A stretch of DNA of 64,000 nucleotides from an uncultured Phycisphaerales bacterium (GTDB lineage Bacteria; Planctomycetota; Phycisphaerae; WQYP01). Below, piece after piece: positions 40,557-49,997 of this stretch. Within the stretch, counting starts at the first letter, position 1. Each line of letters opens with the position of its first letter. The stretch lies in the NCBI GenBank assembly GCA_903845195.1, contig CAIMWO010000018.1:1-64000 (forward strand). The letters are read 5' to 3'. The position numbers and the translations under genes were made by a program. The notes beneath the pieces were generated by a model. The model did not search any database, had not been told where the DNA came from, and was given only the letters and a program-made list of their open reading frames with translations.

Positions 40557-41465
40557 TCACTTCTTCTGCAACATCGCGAACATGTGGTCATGTGCTGAAA
40601 TCCAGTGTGGAACTTGGTCGCTCCATGCGCTTGGAAACAAAGGCAGATGACTTGCCACGGCGTAGCGAGCATTTTTGATCCAATCTTTTAAATGCCGTGC
40701 CACTCCCGACCGCAAGTGAGGTCTGCGTTCATAATGGACAACCTTCAAACCGCATTTGTTTCCGACCCATTCCACTGATCTCCGATTCAAGAAGCTGATG
40801 TGTCCAATGTAGCTGCAGTACCAGTAGTGTGACCCATAGATACGCCATGTACGGGCATCCGTGTCACCGGTTACGCAAAGCAGTACACCTCCGGGTTTCA
40901 GCAAACTCGCAGCCCGTTCGAAAAATTCCCGAGGCGCAGGAAGATGCTCCACAACATCCACTGCAATTATGCCGTCAAACGAATGCTTTTCCGGATCCAA
41001 TGAGTCAATCGTTGGGCCAAGGATTTCTATCCCCTTGGTTCGAGACACTTCCGCTGCCATTACCGAAGGTTCCACACCGTAGTGCTTCCATCGGGTTCCA
41101 AAATGTCTGAGCAATTCCCCGTTGAAGCAACCCACGTCCAGAATTGCATTTCCCAAAATCCGTGAGCAGAGCAACTGCTCCATATAATCGAATTGTCGTT
41201 CCCTTCCGTCCTCAACGGCAGACCAGTGATCGGCAGGCGATTGGGAATAACCTCGCAACAATAATTCCTGATCCAGCGGTGGAGCTTTCCAAGTGAACCC
41301 ACATTCCTCGCAGGCACGCAACTGGAAAATCACTCCATCGGGATTAATGTTCACGCCCCCCACTTCCTCGGGCTGAAAATGCCGGATGTTCCCTTTGGTT
41401 TTCCAGTTTTCTTTCATACATAGCGGGCATTGGTTGCCATCGTTCAGGTTCGTCTGAATCGTCAT
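40557..41465 (-). CDS. Class I SAM methyltransferase with N-terminal zinc-binding region
   Basis: A 302-aa protein. Four cysteines lie near the N-terminus (CPLCMKEN about residue 13-20 and CEECGFTW about 51-58), the paired CxxC zinc region of sugar/lipid methyltransferases of the Methyltransf_23 type. The SAM fold follows: ILDVGCFNGELLRHFG (motif I), YGVEPS, FDGIIAVDVVEHLPAPREF (motif IV region) and LLKPGGVLLCVTGD. The substrate is probably a glycan or lipid intermediate, as two glycosyltransferase genes follow upstream on the same locus. It is 55 bases downstream of the minus-strand GT2 gene, likely one operon. Confidence 0.82.
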   Translation of the reverse strand: MTIQTNLNDGNQCPLCMKENWKTKGNIRHFQPEEVGGVNINPDGVIFQLRACEECGFTWKAPPLDQELLLRGYSQSPADHWSAVEDGRERQFDYMEQLLCSRILGNAILDVGCFNGELLRHFGTRWKHYGVEPSVMAAEVSRTKGIEILGPTIDSLDPEKHSFDGIIAVDVVEHLPAPREFFERAASLLKPGGVLLCVTGDTDARTWRIYGSHYWYCSYIGHISFLNRRSVEWVGNKCGLKVVHYERRPHLRSGVARHLKDWIKNARYAVASHLPLFPSAWSDQVPHWISAHDHMFAMLQKK

Positions 41466-41520
41466 AAATCCCTTTCAGACTACAACGCCTTGCAGTCACA
41501 GTGAAATATGCGAGGAATCG

Positions 41521-42435
41521 TCATTGCATGCGCGAACCCTTAAGTCGTTCGCGAATCGCCAGAATCGGAAATGCAGCCAAGTATCGAAATCGAAGTAGAG
41601 CTAGATTCCATCCAAACGTACGCCGAAATAAACGCCAAGCCCACTTCGATTCCTTATGATTCAGACATCCGATCGACACCGGGCGGATATGCATGGTGAT
41701 AAGCGACCAGCGTGCCTTTCGGCGCGCCTTTCCTCCGGGATATTTGCCCTGTCCCTCTGAATCTATCAGGTACATTCCACCTTCCACATTTTTCATTGAG
41801 TACGCAGAGATGTTTCCTGCGTGCTCCCGCCGGGCACAGCATACGGGTCGATCAATCCGCACAAACCCAGGAGCATCAGAGACGCGCAGCCACGCATCGT
41901 TCTCCTCGTGCGTGAACCGATGAATAAAAAAGCCCCCGGCCTTCTGCAGGATCTCCCGTTTTACGGCAAGTGAACTGGGGGTCAACCATGCCGGCTCCCG
42001 CCATGAGGCCAGGTAGTCCGCGTAATAGCGATCGCGTAACGGGGCGGGCTGAATCTCCTGAACCGTGTCGGCATTCGTAAAACTCTGTATCGCTCCGAGC
42101 ACCAGGGACGGGTGTTTGTGCTTCGCGATTGCTTCCGCCATACGCTCCAGAGCCCACGGCAACCACAGATCGTCGCTGTCCAGAAAGATGACGTATTCTC
42201 CGGCCGCCGCGGCCATGGCGTTATTGCGGGCCGCGCCGAGGCCCTGATTATTCTGGCGCAACAACCGGACGCGATCCTTGTATCTGGCGAGGACTTCGGG
42301 GGTACGATCGGTAGAACCGTCATCGATGACGATAATCTCCTGATCCTTGAAGGTCTGGTTCAACACCGACTCGATCGTTTCCACAACCAAATCGGGCCGG
42401 TTATAGACTGGGATGATCGTCGAGAATAACGGCAT
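41521..42435 (-). CDS. Family 2 glycosyltransferase
   Basis: A 304-aa protein with a GT-A fold. The N-terminus MPLFSTIIPVYNRPDLVVET is followed by IIVIDDGSTDRTPEVL (nucleotide-binding acids), NNQGLGAARNNAM and VIFLDSDDLWLPWAL (the DXD-type metal motif). A later THEENDAWLRVS carries the catalytic-base-type ED segment. The ATG at 42435 is preferred to an upstream TTG. There is no membrane segment apart from an amphipathic C-terminus. It is divergent from a second GT2 gene at 42572, so both probably serve one surface glycan with the methyltransferase downstream. Confidence 0.9.
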   Translation of the reverse strand: MPLFSTIIPVYNRPDLVVETIESVLNQTFKDQEIIVIDDGSTDRTPEVLARYKDRVRLLRQNNQGLGAARNNAMAAAAGEYVIFLDSDDLWLPWALERMAEAIAKHKHPSLVLGAIQSFTNADTVQEIQPAPLRDRYYADYLASWREPAWLTPSSLAVKREILQKAGGFFIHRFTHEENDAWLRVSDAPGFVRIDRPVCCARREHAGNISAYSMKNVEGGMYLIDSEGQGKYPGGKARRKARWSLITMHIRPVSIGCLNHKESKWAWRLFRRTFGWNLALLRFRYLAAFPILAIRERLKGSRMQ

Positions 42436-42571
42436 AGCCACCAAAGTCAATTCTGCAATTGAACGGGTAATAGAACGGGTGACAAATTGTAACGGCTCAC
42501 GAGGCGGTTATCATATCATTTTACTATCGGTTCGTAATTCTTACGGCAATAGCTGATTTGCGAGGATGTCC

Positions 42572-43351
42572 ATGGCCAGCACAGAACCGCTTCCATCCAT
42601 CACCATCGTTACTCCGAGCTTTCAACAGGCCCGTTTTCTCGAACGCACCATTCAAAGCATTATCGGGCAAAACTATCCCCGACTGGAATATCTGATCTTC
42701 GATGGCGGATCGACGGATGGGTCGGTGGAGATCATCAAGAAATACGCGGATCGTATCAACTTTTGGGTAAGCGAGAAGGATGATGGCCAATCCGATGCGA
42801 TCAACAAGGGACTGAGCCGGGCAACAGGCGAGATCGTGGGATGGATCAATAGCGATGATACGATGGCACCCGGATCGCTGGAGGCGATTGGCACGTATTA
42901 TCGCGCTCATCAGGATGCCGAATTTCTCTACGGACATCTCAACCTAATAGATGCTGACGATCATATCATCCGGCGACTGTTTGCCGTGCAGACTAATGCG
43001 CACGAACTGATTTACTTCAATCGCAACCTGTTCTCCCAACCTGGAACGACCTGGCGGCGGCGGCTGCAGGAACGAATCGGCCTGTTGGACCGGTCGCTGC
43101 ATTACACAATGGATTGTGATCTTTATATCCGAGCGGCGAAGGCGACACCGTTGCATTTCATACCGCGACGATTTGCGAATCTGCGGATTCATGGCGATAC
43201 GAAAACCAAATTGATGAAACCGCGGTTCGATGCCGAACACAAGTTGCTGGACGAGCGTTATGGCGCGCGCTCGACCAACCGCATCGTAAAACAATTCTTC
43301 AATCTGCGCAGGCGCATGCGCATTCTGCGGTGCCTAGCCAACTGGAAATAA
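42572..43351 (+). CDS. Family 2 glycosyltransferase
   Basis: A 259-aa protein. PSITIVTPSFQQARFLERTI, YLIFDGGSTDGSVEIIKKYA, SEKDDGQSDAINKGLSRATG and VGWINSDDTMAPG (metal-binding DD) define the GT-A, WcaA-like group. HYTMDCDLYIRAAK holds the catalytic Asp region. Start at 42572 (MASTEPL) is favoured because GAGG lies 6 bases upstream; ATG at 42566 is too close to that site. The gene reads away from the GT2/methyltransferase pair, from a shared intergenic promoter region of about 135 bases. The acceptor sugar is unknown. Confidence 0.9.
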   Translation: MASTEPLPSITIVTPSFQQARFLERTIQSIIGQNYPRLEYLIFDGGSTDGSVEIIKKYADRINFWVSEKDDGQSDAINKGLSRATGEIVGWINSDDTMAPGSLEAIGTYYRAHQDAEFLYGHLNLIDADDHIIRRLFAVQTNAHELIYFNRNLFSQPGTTWRRRLQERIGLLDRSLHYTMDCDLYIRAAKATPLHFIPRRFANLRIHGDTKTKLMKPRFDAEHKLLDERYGARSTNRIVKQFFNLRRRMRILRCLANWK

Positions 43352-43530
43352 GGTTGGAAGAATTGGCTCCCCAGCTTTTCGCGAGCGAAGGTCTGGGCGG
43401 CTTCGAGGGAGAGGATTATTTGGTGATACTCGGATGTAAAAGCTTGATCTGAGAATGAATTGGGGCGGAGAGTTCGAGCATGGTGTCGATGAATTTGCGA
43501 TTTGATGAGCGGCAGGCTTTGAAAGCAACT

Positions 43531-44130
43531 CTAGAATTCCAGTTGGAATCGCGCCACCAGGCGGGCTTCGCGGGCGAAGCTGTCATCGGGGCCGGAGCCA
43601 CCATCGAAGTAGAGCAAGCTGGTGCCGATGCTGGCATTCTTGCCCACTACCCACATGATGCCGGCGCCAATGCCCATGCGTTTTATGTCTTCGATCCGCG
43701 AATCGTCTTCCTCCGCCACTGCAATGAACGGCAACAGGAGCGAATCGATCGGGGCCGGGACATTGAAGATCGTCGTGGCTGACCAGGGCGTTTGCGTCTC
43801 CCAGACGTTCATCCGGTCAAGAAACGCATCCATTCCTGTGGCGGGAATCATCATTTGATAGACGAAGCGCACCGCGGGATCGGTCAGCGTTGCCAGAGGC
43901 ATGATGAACTGCTTGACCTTTTCGGAATAGGTCTCATCGACATCGCGGCCGACCAGGAATTCGGTCTCCGGGAGGATGACCCCCATCGGCTGCAACGTGA
44001 GGGGTCCGACGGGAAACGAAATGTCCTGTGCCTGAGCAGTCCCCGCGGCGGTGCACCAGAGGCACAACGCCGATAATACCCCGGCCCACCAGGTTCTTCG
44101 CAATGAGATTATACTAAGCTTTGCGCGCAT
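43531..44130 (-). CDS. Exported protein of unknown function, possible outer-membrane barrel
   Basis: A 199-aa protein. Start at 44130 gives a good signal peptide (LRRTWWAGVLSALCLW, then AGTAQAQ). The mature part has beta-strand-like stretches (FPVGPLTLQPMGVIL, MGIGAGIMWVVGKNASIGTS, LLYFDGGSG) and ends ...REARLVARFQLEF. An alternating pattern with terminal Phe is the usual outer-membrane beta-barrel ending. I do not recognise the family. It is monocistronic on the minus strand between glycan genes and moxR. The IGTSLLYFDGG ending suggests a porin-like or transporter fragment, at low certainty. Confidence 0.55.
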   Translation of the reverse strand: MRAKLSIISLRRTWWAGVLSALCLWCTAAGTAQAQDISFPVGPLTLQPMGVILPETEFLVGRDVDETYSEKVKQFIMPLATLTDPAVRFVYQMMIPATGMDAFLDRMNVWETQTPWSATTIFNVPAPIDSLLLPFIAVAEEDDSRIEDIKRMGIGAGIMWVVGKNASIGTSLLYFDGGSGPDDSFAREARLVARFQLEF

Positions 44131-44395
44131 CCACCTTCCAGACAACGGATAGCTGAGTCGGTTAGGCAACTTTGCCAAAATTCTCACCGATTATCCAGCG
44201 TTTTCTTCCAGAAAGAAAAAATTGTTACTGGCCTGTGGCAATTTGCGCAGAAGTCGCGCGAACTTGCTCGCAACACCACGCATAGGTGAACGTTTGTCCC
44301 TTCGCGGCGTTTGCCGCTTCGTCACCTTGTCACTCTCGCCCAACTAGGTACGATGAGCACGAATCAGCCGTTCTGCACCGTTTTCAGGAGTTTGC

Positions 44396-45475
44396 ATGAG
44401 CGCCAACCCCCCAACGCATCAGTCGGCCCTCCTCGCTGCGGCGCAGGCTCAGAGCGCATCGTCCACTCCCGCCACTGAAGCTGCCGCCATCGAAAAACTC
44501 AAAATCGCCCGCGAAGCATTACTTCATGAAATCCGCAAGGTGATCGTCGGCCAAACGGATGTCTTGGATCTTCTGCTCACGGCCATGTTTTCGCGCGGGC
44601 ATTGCCTGCTCGTCGGCGTACCGGGTTTGGCCAAGACGCTCATGATTTCCACGCTGGCCCGCGTTCTTTCGCTGCGGTTCAACCGCATTCAGTTCACGCC
44701 TGACCTGATGCCGTCGGACATCACGGGCACCGACATCATTCAGGAAGACCCACAGACCGGTCACCGGGCATTCAATTTCGTCAAAGGCCCCATTTTCTCC
44801 AACCTATTACTGGCGGACGAAATCAACCGCACGCCGCCGAAGACGCAAGCGGCGCTACTCCAGGCCATGCAGGAATATCAGGTGACGGCATCGGGCAAGA
44901 CGTACCCCCTTGAGCCCCCTTTCTTCGTACTGGCGACGCAAAACCCAGTGGAGCAGGAAGGCACCTATCCGCTTCCGGAAGCCCAGCTCGACCGTTTTAT
45001 GTTCATGGTGAAGGTCGGGTATCCGCAGAAAGAGGATGAGCGCACGATCGTTAAGTCCACCACTTCTGAGATCTCACAGGATCTGAGCCCGATTCTCACG
45101 GCCAATGATATTCTCACCGTGCAGAAGATGGTGCGAAAAGTGCCGGTATCCGACCATATTGTGGACTATGCTGTCACCCTCACGCGCGCCACCCGACCGC
45201 ACGAGAAGGATACTCCGGAATTCATCAACAACTGGCTGACGTGGGGGGCCGGTCCACGTGCGGCACAATACCTGGTGCTGGGGGCCAAGGCCCGGGCTAT
45301 CACCCGCGGCCGGCTTAATGTGTCTGTCGAAGACATCAAACAGATGGCGAAACCCGTGCTCCGGCACCGCATCATCACCAACTTTAACGCAGATGCGGAA
45401 GGTGTGGATCCTGATACCATCATCGAAAAACTCCTTTCCGCCATCAAAGAACCGAGTGCTGAAGCGTACCGATAA
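44396..45475 (+). CDS. moxR: MoxR-family AAA+ ATPase
   Basis: A 359-aa protein. Walker A is GVPGLAKT (about residues 74-81), Walker [20 protein letters not shown], sensor [20 protein letters not shown] and an arginine finger in DRFMFMV; this is the MoxR/RavA clade pattern throughout. MoxR ATPases act as chaperones that help metal centres or VWA-domain proteins mature, and usually sit before DUF58 and VWA genes. Here those companions are absent: the next gene is a DUF2203 protein. The N-terminal 30 residues are alanine/serine-rich. An ATG with TTTTCAGGAG just upstream supports the start. Confidence 0.93.
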   Translation: MSANPPTHQSALLAAAQAQSASSTPATEAAAIEKLKIAREALLHEIRKVIVGQTDVLDLLLTAMFSRGHCLLVGVPGLAKTLMISTLARVLSLRFNRIQFTPDLMPSDITGTDIIQEDPQTGHRAFNFVKGPIFSNLLLADEINRTPPKTQAALLQAMQEYQVTASGKTYPLEPPFFVLATQNPVEQEGTYPLPEAQLDRFMFMVKVGYPQKEDERTIVKSTTSEISQDLSPILTANDILTVQKMVRKVPVSDHIVDYAVTLTRATRPHEKDTPEFINNWLTWGAGPRAAQYLVLGAKARAITRGRLNVSVEDIKQMAKPVLRHRIITNFNADAEGVDPDTIIEKLLSAIKEPSAEAYR

Positions 45476-45639
45476 TCGACGGCTTTCCGGCCCTTCCCGC
45501 CTCACCTGCCTATAGTGGGCTCAAGTTTATTGCGCTACGTATCCGATCCACTACGATGGATTCTCATCGCGCTGCCATTTGGTATTTGACTGGCCTCAAT
45601 CCGGAGCTATAAAGAATTCATGTGGAAGTGAGGCGTGGT

Positions 45640-46083
45640 ATGTCAAACTATTCTGCGGCCCTCAAGCATGAAGCCAGCCCTCTGCCGGGCAAGAAGTTCT
45701 TCACGCTCAGTGAAGCGCGCCGGGCACTCCCACTCGTCAAGCGAATTGCTGCGGACATTCACGACGCACAAAGCCATCGGCTCCGCATTCACGCCGAGCT
45801 GTCGGCGGGGATGGCGGATCTGGCCCTTGGGGGGCACGAGGCCCTGCAACGCGAATTTGATGATGAGACCGATCACCTTGAATCGCTCGTTGCGGAGTTG
45901 GGGCTAATCGGGGTGGAACTGAAGGACCCCTCGCGGGTGCTTCTGGATTTCCCGGCGATGCATGAAGGCCGGGAGATTCTGCTGTGCTGGAAATCGGATG
46001 AAGAAAACATCGACTTCTGGCACGAGCTCGACGGCGGATATGCCGCGCGAAAACCGGTCAGCGAACTTGCCGACGTGCACTGA
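45640..46083 (+). CDS. DUF2203 family protein
   Basis: A 147-aa protein. FTLSEARRALPLVKRIAADIH is the DUF2203 start, followed by a helical hairpin (LVAELGLIGVELKD) and RVLLDFPAMHEGREILLCWKSDEENIDFWHELDGG, then YAARKPV, the conserved W.....I..WH...GF..R.P ending. The function is unknown across the family. Start at 45640 chosen for GTGAGG upstream and to avoid a non-conserved extension. It lies 164 bases after moxR on the same strand; co-transcription is possible but not obvious. Confidence 0.85.
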   Translation: MSNYSAALKHEASPLPGKKFFTLSEARRALPLVKRIAADIHDAQSHRLRIHAELSAGMADLALGGHEALQREFDDETDHLESLVAELGLIGVELKDPSRVLLDFPAMHEGREILLCWKSDEENIDFWHELDGGYAARKPVSELADVH

Positions 46084-46144
46084 TCAGTGGGCCTCTCCCT
46101 CTTTCGACTGAATTGTTAGCATTCTGGTGGTGAGTCACGCGGCG

Positions 46145-47950
46145 CTAGCTGCGTTCGGCGGTTGCGCTTTCCGGCGCGGCCTCCAGCCGGGCGTAATTCG
46201 GAGTCCACATCGCAGCGCCCACGGCGCTGGGAATATCCCCATCATCCAGCGGGCGCCCCACGCCTTCTTCACGTGCCTGGCGCACCACAGCACAAGCGAC
46301 CTTATGTGTGATGGCCCGCAGTTCGCGTAACCGCGGAAAGAGCGTTCCGGCGGCGATATCGGCATCGGAAACATGTTGCGCCAACGTCTCGGCGGCGACG
46401 CGGAACATCGCATCGCTGACGCGGCTGGCCTCGGATACCAAGACGCCCAGACCCACACCGGGGAAGATCAAGACGTTGTTGCCTTGGCCGATGCGAATCA
46501 TGCGTCCCTGCCACTCGACGGGATCAAACGGACTTCCGGTGGCGACCATGGCGCGGCCGGCGGTCCAGGCGATCAAATCGGCGGGCTTGGCTTCGCACTT
46601 GCTGGTCGGATTCGACAGGGGCAAGATGACCGGGCGTTCAACATGTGAGGCCATCGCGCGGATGACCGCTTCGGTGAATACGCCGGGTTGACCGGATGTT
46701 CCCACGAGCACGGTGGGTTTGAGTGCGCGGACCACGGCGAGCAGATCAAGGGGCTGATTCGGGTCCATTCCCGCGGCCTTGACCATTTCAACGGGCCAGG
46801 CAAATTCAGCTTTGGTTTCATCGCTCAGCTTGCGTCCCTGGTGCAGGAAGCCGCCGCTGTCGAGCATGCCGATTTTCCCGATCAGTTCGTTTCCTTCCGC
46901 ACCGGAGCGGCGGAAGGTATCGCGAATCAAGCGGCTGATGCCGATGCCGGCGGCGCCGGCGCCGAGCATGACCATGCGCTGTTGACTGAGGGGTTTGCCG
47001 GTGGCGCGAACGCCGGCGAGCAATGCCGCCGCACCGATCGCGGCCGTTCCCTGAATGTCATCATTGAACGAGGGCAGGCGTTTGCGGTAGCGCTCCAGCA
47101 GACGCAGGGCGTTCTGCTGTTTGAAATCTTCCCACTGGAGCAGGGCCAGCGGGAATATGCGCTTAACCGCCTGCACGAATTCTTCGATGAAATCATCGTA
47201 GGGTTTGCCCCGCAGGCGTGCATGCCGCCAGCCGAGGTAAAGCTCATCGTCGAGCAGTTCCTGATTATCCGTGCCGACATCGAGGCTGATGGGGAGCGTG
47301 TATTTGGGGTGGATGCCGGCGCCGGTGCTGTAGAGGGCGAGTTTGCCGATGGGGATGCCCATGCCGCCGGCGCCGAGATCGCCGAGGCCCAGAATACGTT
47401 CGTTATCCGTCGCGACAATCAAGCGGATGTCGCGCGTTCCGACGTTGGCGAGGACTTTTTCGATACGGCCGCGATGTTCGGGGCAAATCCAGACGCCGCG
47501 AGCCCGGCGGTAGATATGGCTGTAGCGCTGACAGGCCAATCCGACCGTCGGCGTATAAATGATCGGCAGACATTCCTCGAGATGGTCGAGCAGCACGCGA
47601 TAGAAGAGCGTTTCGTTGCGATCCTGCAGGGCGACCAGGCCGATGTAGCGTTCGAGGGGATCGGTTTTCGCCGCAATGTGTTGATAGGCGCGCTGGGCCT
47701 GCATATCGAGAGCGGCCACACCCGGCGGCAATAATCCTTCCAACCCCAGCGCCCGCCGCTCACTATCGGGGAAGGCCGTTCCCTTGTTCAGGCGTGGATT
47801 GTTGAGCACGGCCTGTCCGCGCAGGGATACGAACTCGGCGACATCGTCTTTCATGTAACCACTGACGCCTTGATTGCCCGCATCAGCCGGCCGGCTTTCG
47901 ACGGAAGCAACATCGCCGGCATTATCCACTTCAGAATTGGAACGACTCAT
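46145..47950 (-). CDS. NAD-dependent malic enzyme
   Basis: A 601-aa protein of the large SfcA/MaeA class. Motifs include LNNPRLNKGTAFPDSERRAL, FYRVLLDHLEECLPIIYTPTVG, IVATDNERILGLGDLGAGGMG (NAD-site signature), SFNDDIQGTAAIGAAALLAG and MVMLGAGAAGIGISRLI, then PVILPLSNPTSKCEA and VATGSPF. Catalytic Tyr (IIYTPTVG) and Lys are in place. It oxidatively decarboxylates malate to pyruvate and CO2 with NADH. It is the first gene after echF on the same strand (135-base gap), so NADH or pyruvate metabolism and the hydrogenase may be co-expressed. The N-terminal ~30 residues are non-conserved. Confidence 0.95.
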   Translation of the reverse strand: MSRSNSEVDNAGDVASVESRPADAGNQGVSGYMKDDVAEFVSLRGQAVLNNPRLNKGTAFPDSERRALGLEGLLPPGVAALDMQAQRAYQHIAAKTDPLERYIGLVALQDRNETLFYRVLLDHLEECLPIIYTPTVGLACQRYSHIYRRARGVWICPEHRGRIEKVLANVGTRDIRLIVATDNERILGLGDLGAGGMGIPIGKLALYSTGAGIHPKYTLPISLDVGTDNQELLDDELYLGWRHARLRGKPYDDFIEEFVQAVKRIFPLALLQWEDFKQQNALRLLERYRKRLPSFNDDIQGTAAIGAAALLAGVRATGKPLSQQRMVMLGAGAAGIGISRLIRDTFRRSGAEGNELIGKIGMLDSGGFLHQGRKLSDETKAEFAWPVEMVKAAGMDPNQPLDLLAVVRALKPTVLVGTSGQPGVFTEAVIRAMASHVERPVILPLSNPTSKCEAKPADLIAWTAGRAMVATGSPFDPVEWQGRMIRIGQGNNVLIFPGVGLGVLVSEASRVSDAMFRVAAETLAQHVSDADIAAGTLFPRLRELRAITHKVACAVVRQAREEGVGRPLDDGDIPSAVGAAMWTPNYARLEAAPESATAERS

Positions 47951-48085
47951 CTTTGACCTGCCTGTTCACGTTGAATAAATACGCATCCACAGAGTCACGC
48001 ACTCCGTTGTCGAAGCAGACTATCACCTGGTGGAAACGGCCATCGTACCATGCCCGCGTCGCACACGCCGAGGGCACGGCATCCC

Positions 48086-48487
48086 TCATTTCGGGGCAGA
48101 GGTGCTATTGCCCTCTGCCGCTTTTGGGGCACCGGTTTCTTCATTGCCGGATTTGTGTATCTGCAATTCTGAAGATTTGGTCGTCACGGGACTCGAATGG
48201 GCCTCGCCCAGCGAGAACGACTTCTTCGGGCAGACATCCACGCAGTAACCGCAACTGATGCAGCGCAGGCGGTCGATTTCCATGGTTTTCTTGTCGCGGC
48301 TGACGATCAGTGCATTGGCGGGGCATTTTTTGGCGCAGGCCGTGCAGTAGACGCAGTTGCCGTCAGTGAATACCAGTTTGCCGCGAGAACCGGCGAGCGG
48401 GACGCGCGGTTCAAACGGGTAGCGGCTGGTCACCGGCTTGCGGAATATCCATTTCATGACCAGCGAGGTCATCTGGAAGAACGCCAT
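48086..48487 (-). CDS. echF: Ech-type hydrogenase ferredoxin subunit EchF
   Basis: A 133-aa protein, NuoI-like. Two 4Fe-4S motifs are present: CVYCTACAKKCPANAL and CISCGYCVDVCPKKSF. They would carry electrons between ferredoxin and the small subunit. The N-terminal VMKWIFRKPVTSRYPFEPRV is typical of EchF. After about residue 103 the tail is polar and non-conserved. Start at 48487 has GAGAGG upstream and lies one base after the echE stop, so it is the last gene of the operon. Confidence 0.93.
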   Translation of the reverse strand: MAFFQMTSLVMKWIFRKPVTSRYPFEPRVPLAGSRGKLVFTDGNCVYCTACAKKCPANALIVSRDKKTMEIDRLRCISCGYCVDVCPKKSFSLGEAHSSPVTTKSSELQIHKSGNEETGAPKAAEGNSTSAPK

Positions 48488-48488
48488 G

Positions 48489-49565
48489 TCACCTCTCCGT
48501 ACAACTGATGCAGGGATCAATCGTCAGCACCAGCACCGGCACATCGGCCAGGTCACACCCTTGCAGGACTTTGAGCATTGCCGGCAGATTGGCGAAGGTC
48601 GGCGTGCGGACGCGGAAACGCTGCAGATTCTTCGAACCCGTCGCCTTCACGCAATAGGCCACCTCGCCGCGCGGCTGCTCGGTTCGCATGATCGTTTCGC
48701 CGTTGGGATTGCCGGTCACCTTGACGGCAATTTCGCCGTCAGGAATTCTTTCCAGGGCCTGCCGGATGATATCCACCGACTGGAATAATTCTTCGCTGCG
48801 GACGGCACACCGGGCATACGAGTCGCCCTCGGTGCGCGTGATCGGTTCAACGGGAATATCTTTGTAGGCGGCGTAACCGAGCTTTCGCATGTCTTGAGCG
48901 ACGCCGCTGGCCCGGAGCATCGGACCGACGCAGCCGAGTTCGTAGGCTTCCTGTTTGGTCAGCACGCCGACGCCGCAGAGACGCGATTTCACCGAGCGGT
49001 CGTTCATGAAGACCGTGGTGATCTCACGCATTTCCTTTTCGATGGTCTTCATTTCCGACTGGATGTGCGTGATCATGGCGGGATCAATGTCGCGGCGGAC
49101 TCCGCCGATCTTGCACGATCCGAAGATCACGCGTCCGCCGGTGGTGGCTTCAATGATGTTCAGCACGCGTTCGCGTACCCGCCACGAGTGCATGAAGAGG
49201 CTTTCAAAACCCATCGCATCGGCGAGCAGTCCCAGCCAGAGCAAGTGGCTGTGGATACGTGACAGCTCTCCCCAGACGGTCCGCAGATAGAGTGCCCGCG
49301 GGGGGACGGTGACGTTCATGATGGTTTCGATGGCCTGGCAGTACGATTGCCCGTGAATGAAACTGCAGATGCCGCAGATGCGTTCGGCGACGTAGACAAA
49401 TTCGACGTAATCTTTTTTCTCGGCCAGCTTTTCCAAGCCGCGATGAATGAAACCGATCGAGGGGCGTGCCTCGACGACCTTTTCGTCTTCGACGACGAGA
49501 TCGAGATGCACGGGTTCCGGCAGGACGGGATGCTGCGGACCGAAGGGAATAATCGTACGAGCCAT
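48489..49565 (-). CDS. echE: Group 4 [NiFe] hydrogenase large subunit EchE
   Basis: A 358-aa protein. Both nickel-ligand motifs of true hydrogenases are present: RICGICSFIH (Cys64 and Cys67) and the C-terminal DPCISCTER (Cys352 and Cys355). NuoD of complex I lacks these cysteines. Ending right after TER, with no processing extension, is as in Ech-type enzymes. FGPQHPVLPEPVHL and RIHSHLLWLGLLADAMGF are group 4 markers. It reduces protons or oxidises H2 coupled to ion translocation. It is placed between echD (6-base gap) and echF (1-base gap). Nickel-maturation (hyp) genes are not in the window. Confidence 0.95.
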   Translation of the reverse strand: MARTIIPFGPQHPVLPEPVHLDLVVEDEKVVEARPSIGFIHRGLEKLAEKKDYVEFVYVAERICGICSFIHGQSYCQAIETIMNVTVPPRALYLRTVWGELSRIHSHLLWLGLLADAMGFESLFMHSWRVRERVLNIIEATTGGRVIFGSCKIGGVRRDIDPAMITHIQSEMKTIEKEMREITTVFMNDRSVKSRLCGVGVLTKQEAYELGCVGPMLRASGVAQDMRKLGYAAYKDIPVEPITRTEGDSYARCAVRSEELFQSVDIIRQALERIPDGEIAVKVTGNPNGETIMRTEQPRGEVAYCVKATGSKNLQRFRVRTPTFANLPAMLKVLQGCDLADVPVLVLTIDPCISCTER

Positions 49566-49571
49566 AAATCC

Positions 49572-49997
49572 TCACTTCACCGGAGCGGCGCCTGCCGCGG
49601 GCTTGGGGGTTGGGGCCGGGGCAATTGCCGCACAGGTCACGCCGGGGGCCTTCGTGCTGCCGAAGGGGAATTTCACTGCGGTCTTGTAGAGGTTGCCCTT
49701 GAAGTCGAGCGTCATGCCGTCGACCTGCACGCGAAACAGATCGTGCATTTCGTTTTCGTAAAGGACGGCGCAACCGTAGATTGTGCTGACGCTGGGGAGC
49801 CGCGGCTCTTCCAGGGGCAGATGCAGCCGCAAACTTGCCAGGCGAAGATCCAGGTCAAAGCTGTAAGTGATCTCCAGCTTGTCGGGCAGTGTCGTCGCGT
49901 GAATCTGCACCAGCCGGTAACCGTCCTCGTGCATTTTCTGGACGCGCTGCAACAGCGTCTCCACCGCGATGGGTTCCATGGTTTGTTCCGGAGTCAT
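49572..49997 (-). CDS. echD: Ech-type hydrogenase subunit EchD (NuoC-like)
   Basis: A 141-aa protein. The core is LLQRVQKMHEDGYRLVQIHAT, LPDKLEITYSFDLDLRL, LPSVSTIYGCAVLYENEMHD and LFRVQVDGMTLDFKGNLYKT, the NuoC/30-kDa fold in its short Ech form. It is a peripheral subunit that helps hold the catalytic module on the membrane arm. Start ATG at 49997 overlaps the echC stop by 4 bases, a strong coupling signal. The last 20 residues are proline/alanine-rich and not conserved. Confidence 0.9.
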   Translation of the reverse strand: MTPEQTMEPIAVETLLQRVQKMHEDGYRLVQIHATTLPDKLEITYSFDLDLRLASLRLHLPLEEPRLPSVSTIYGCAVLYENEMHDLFRVQVDGMTLDFKGNLYKTAVKFPFGSTKAPGVTCAAIAPAPTPKPAAGAAPVK

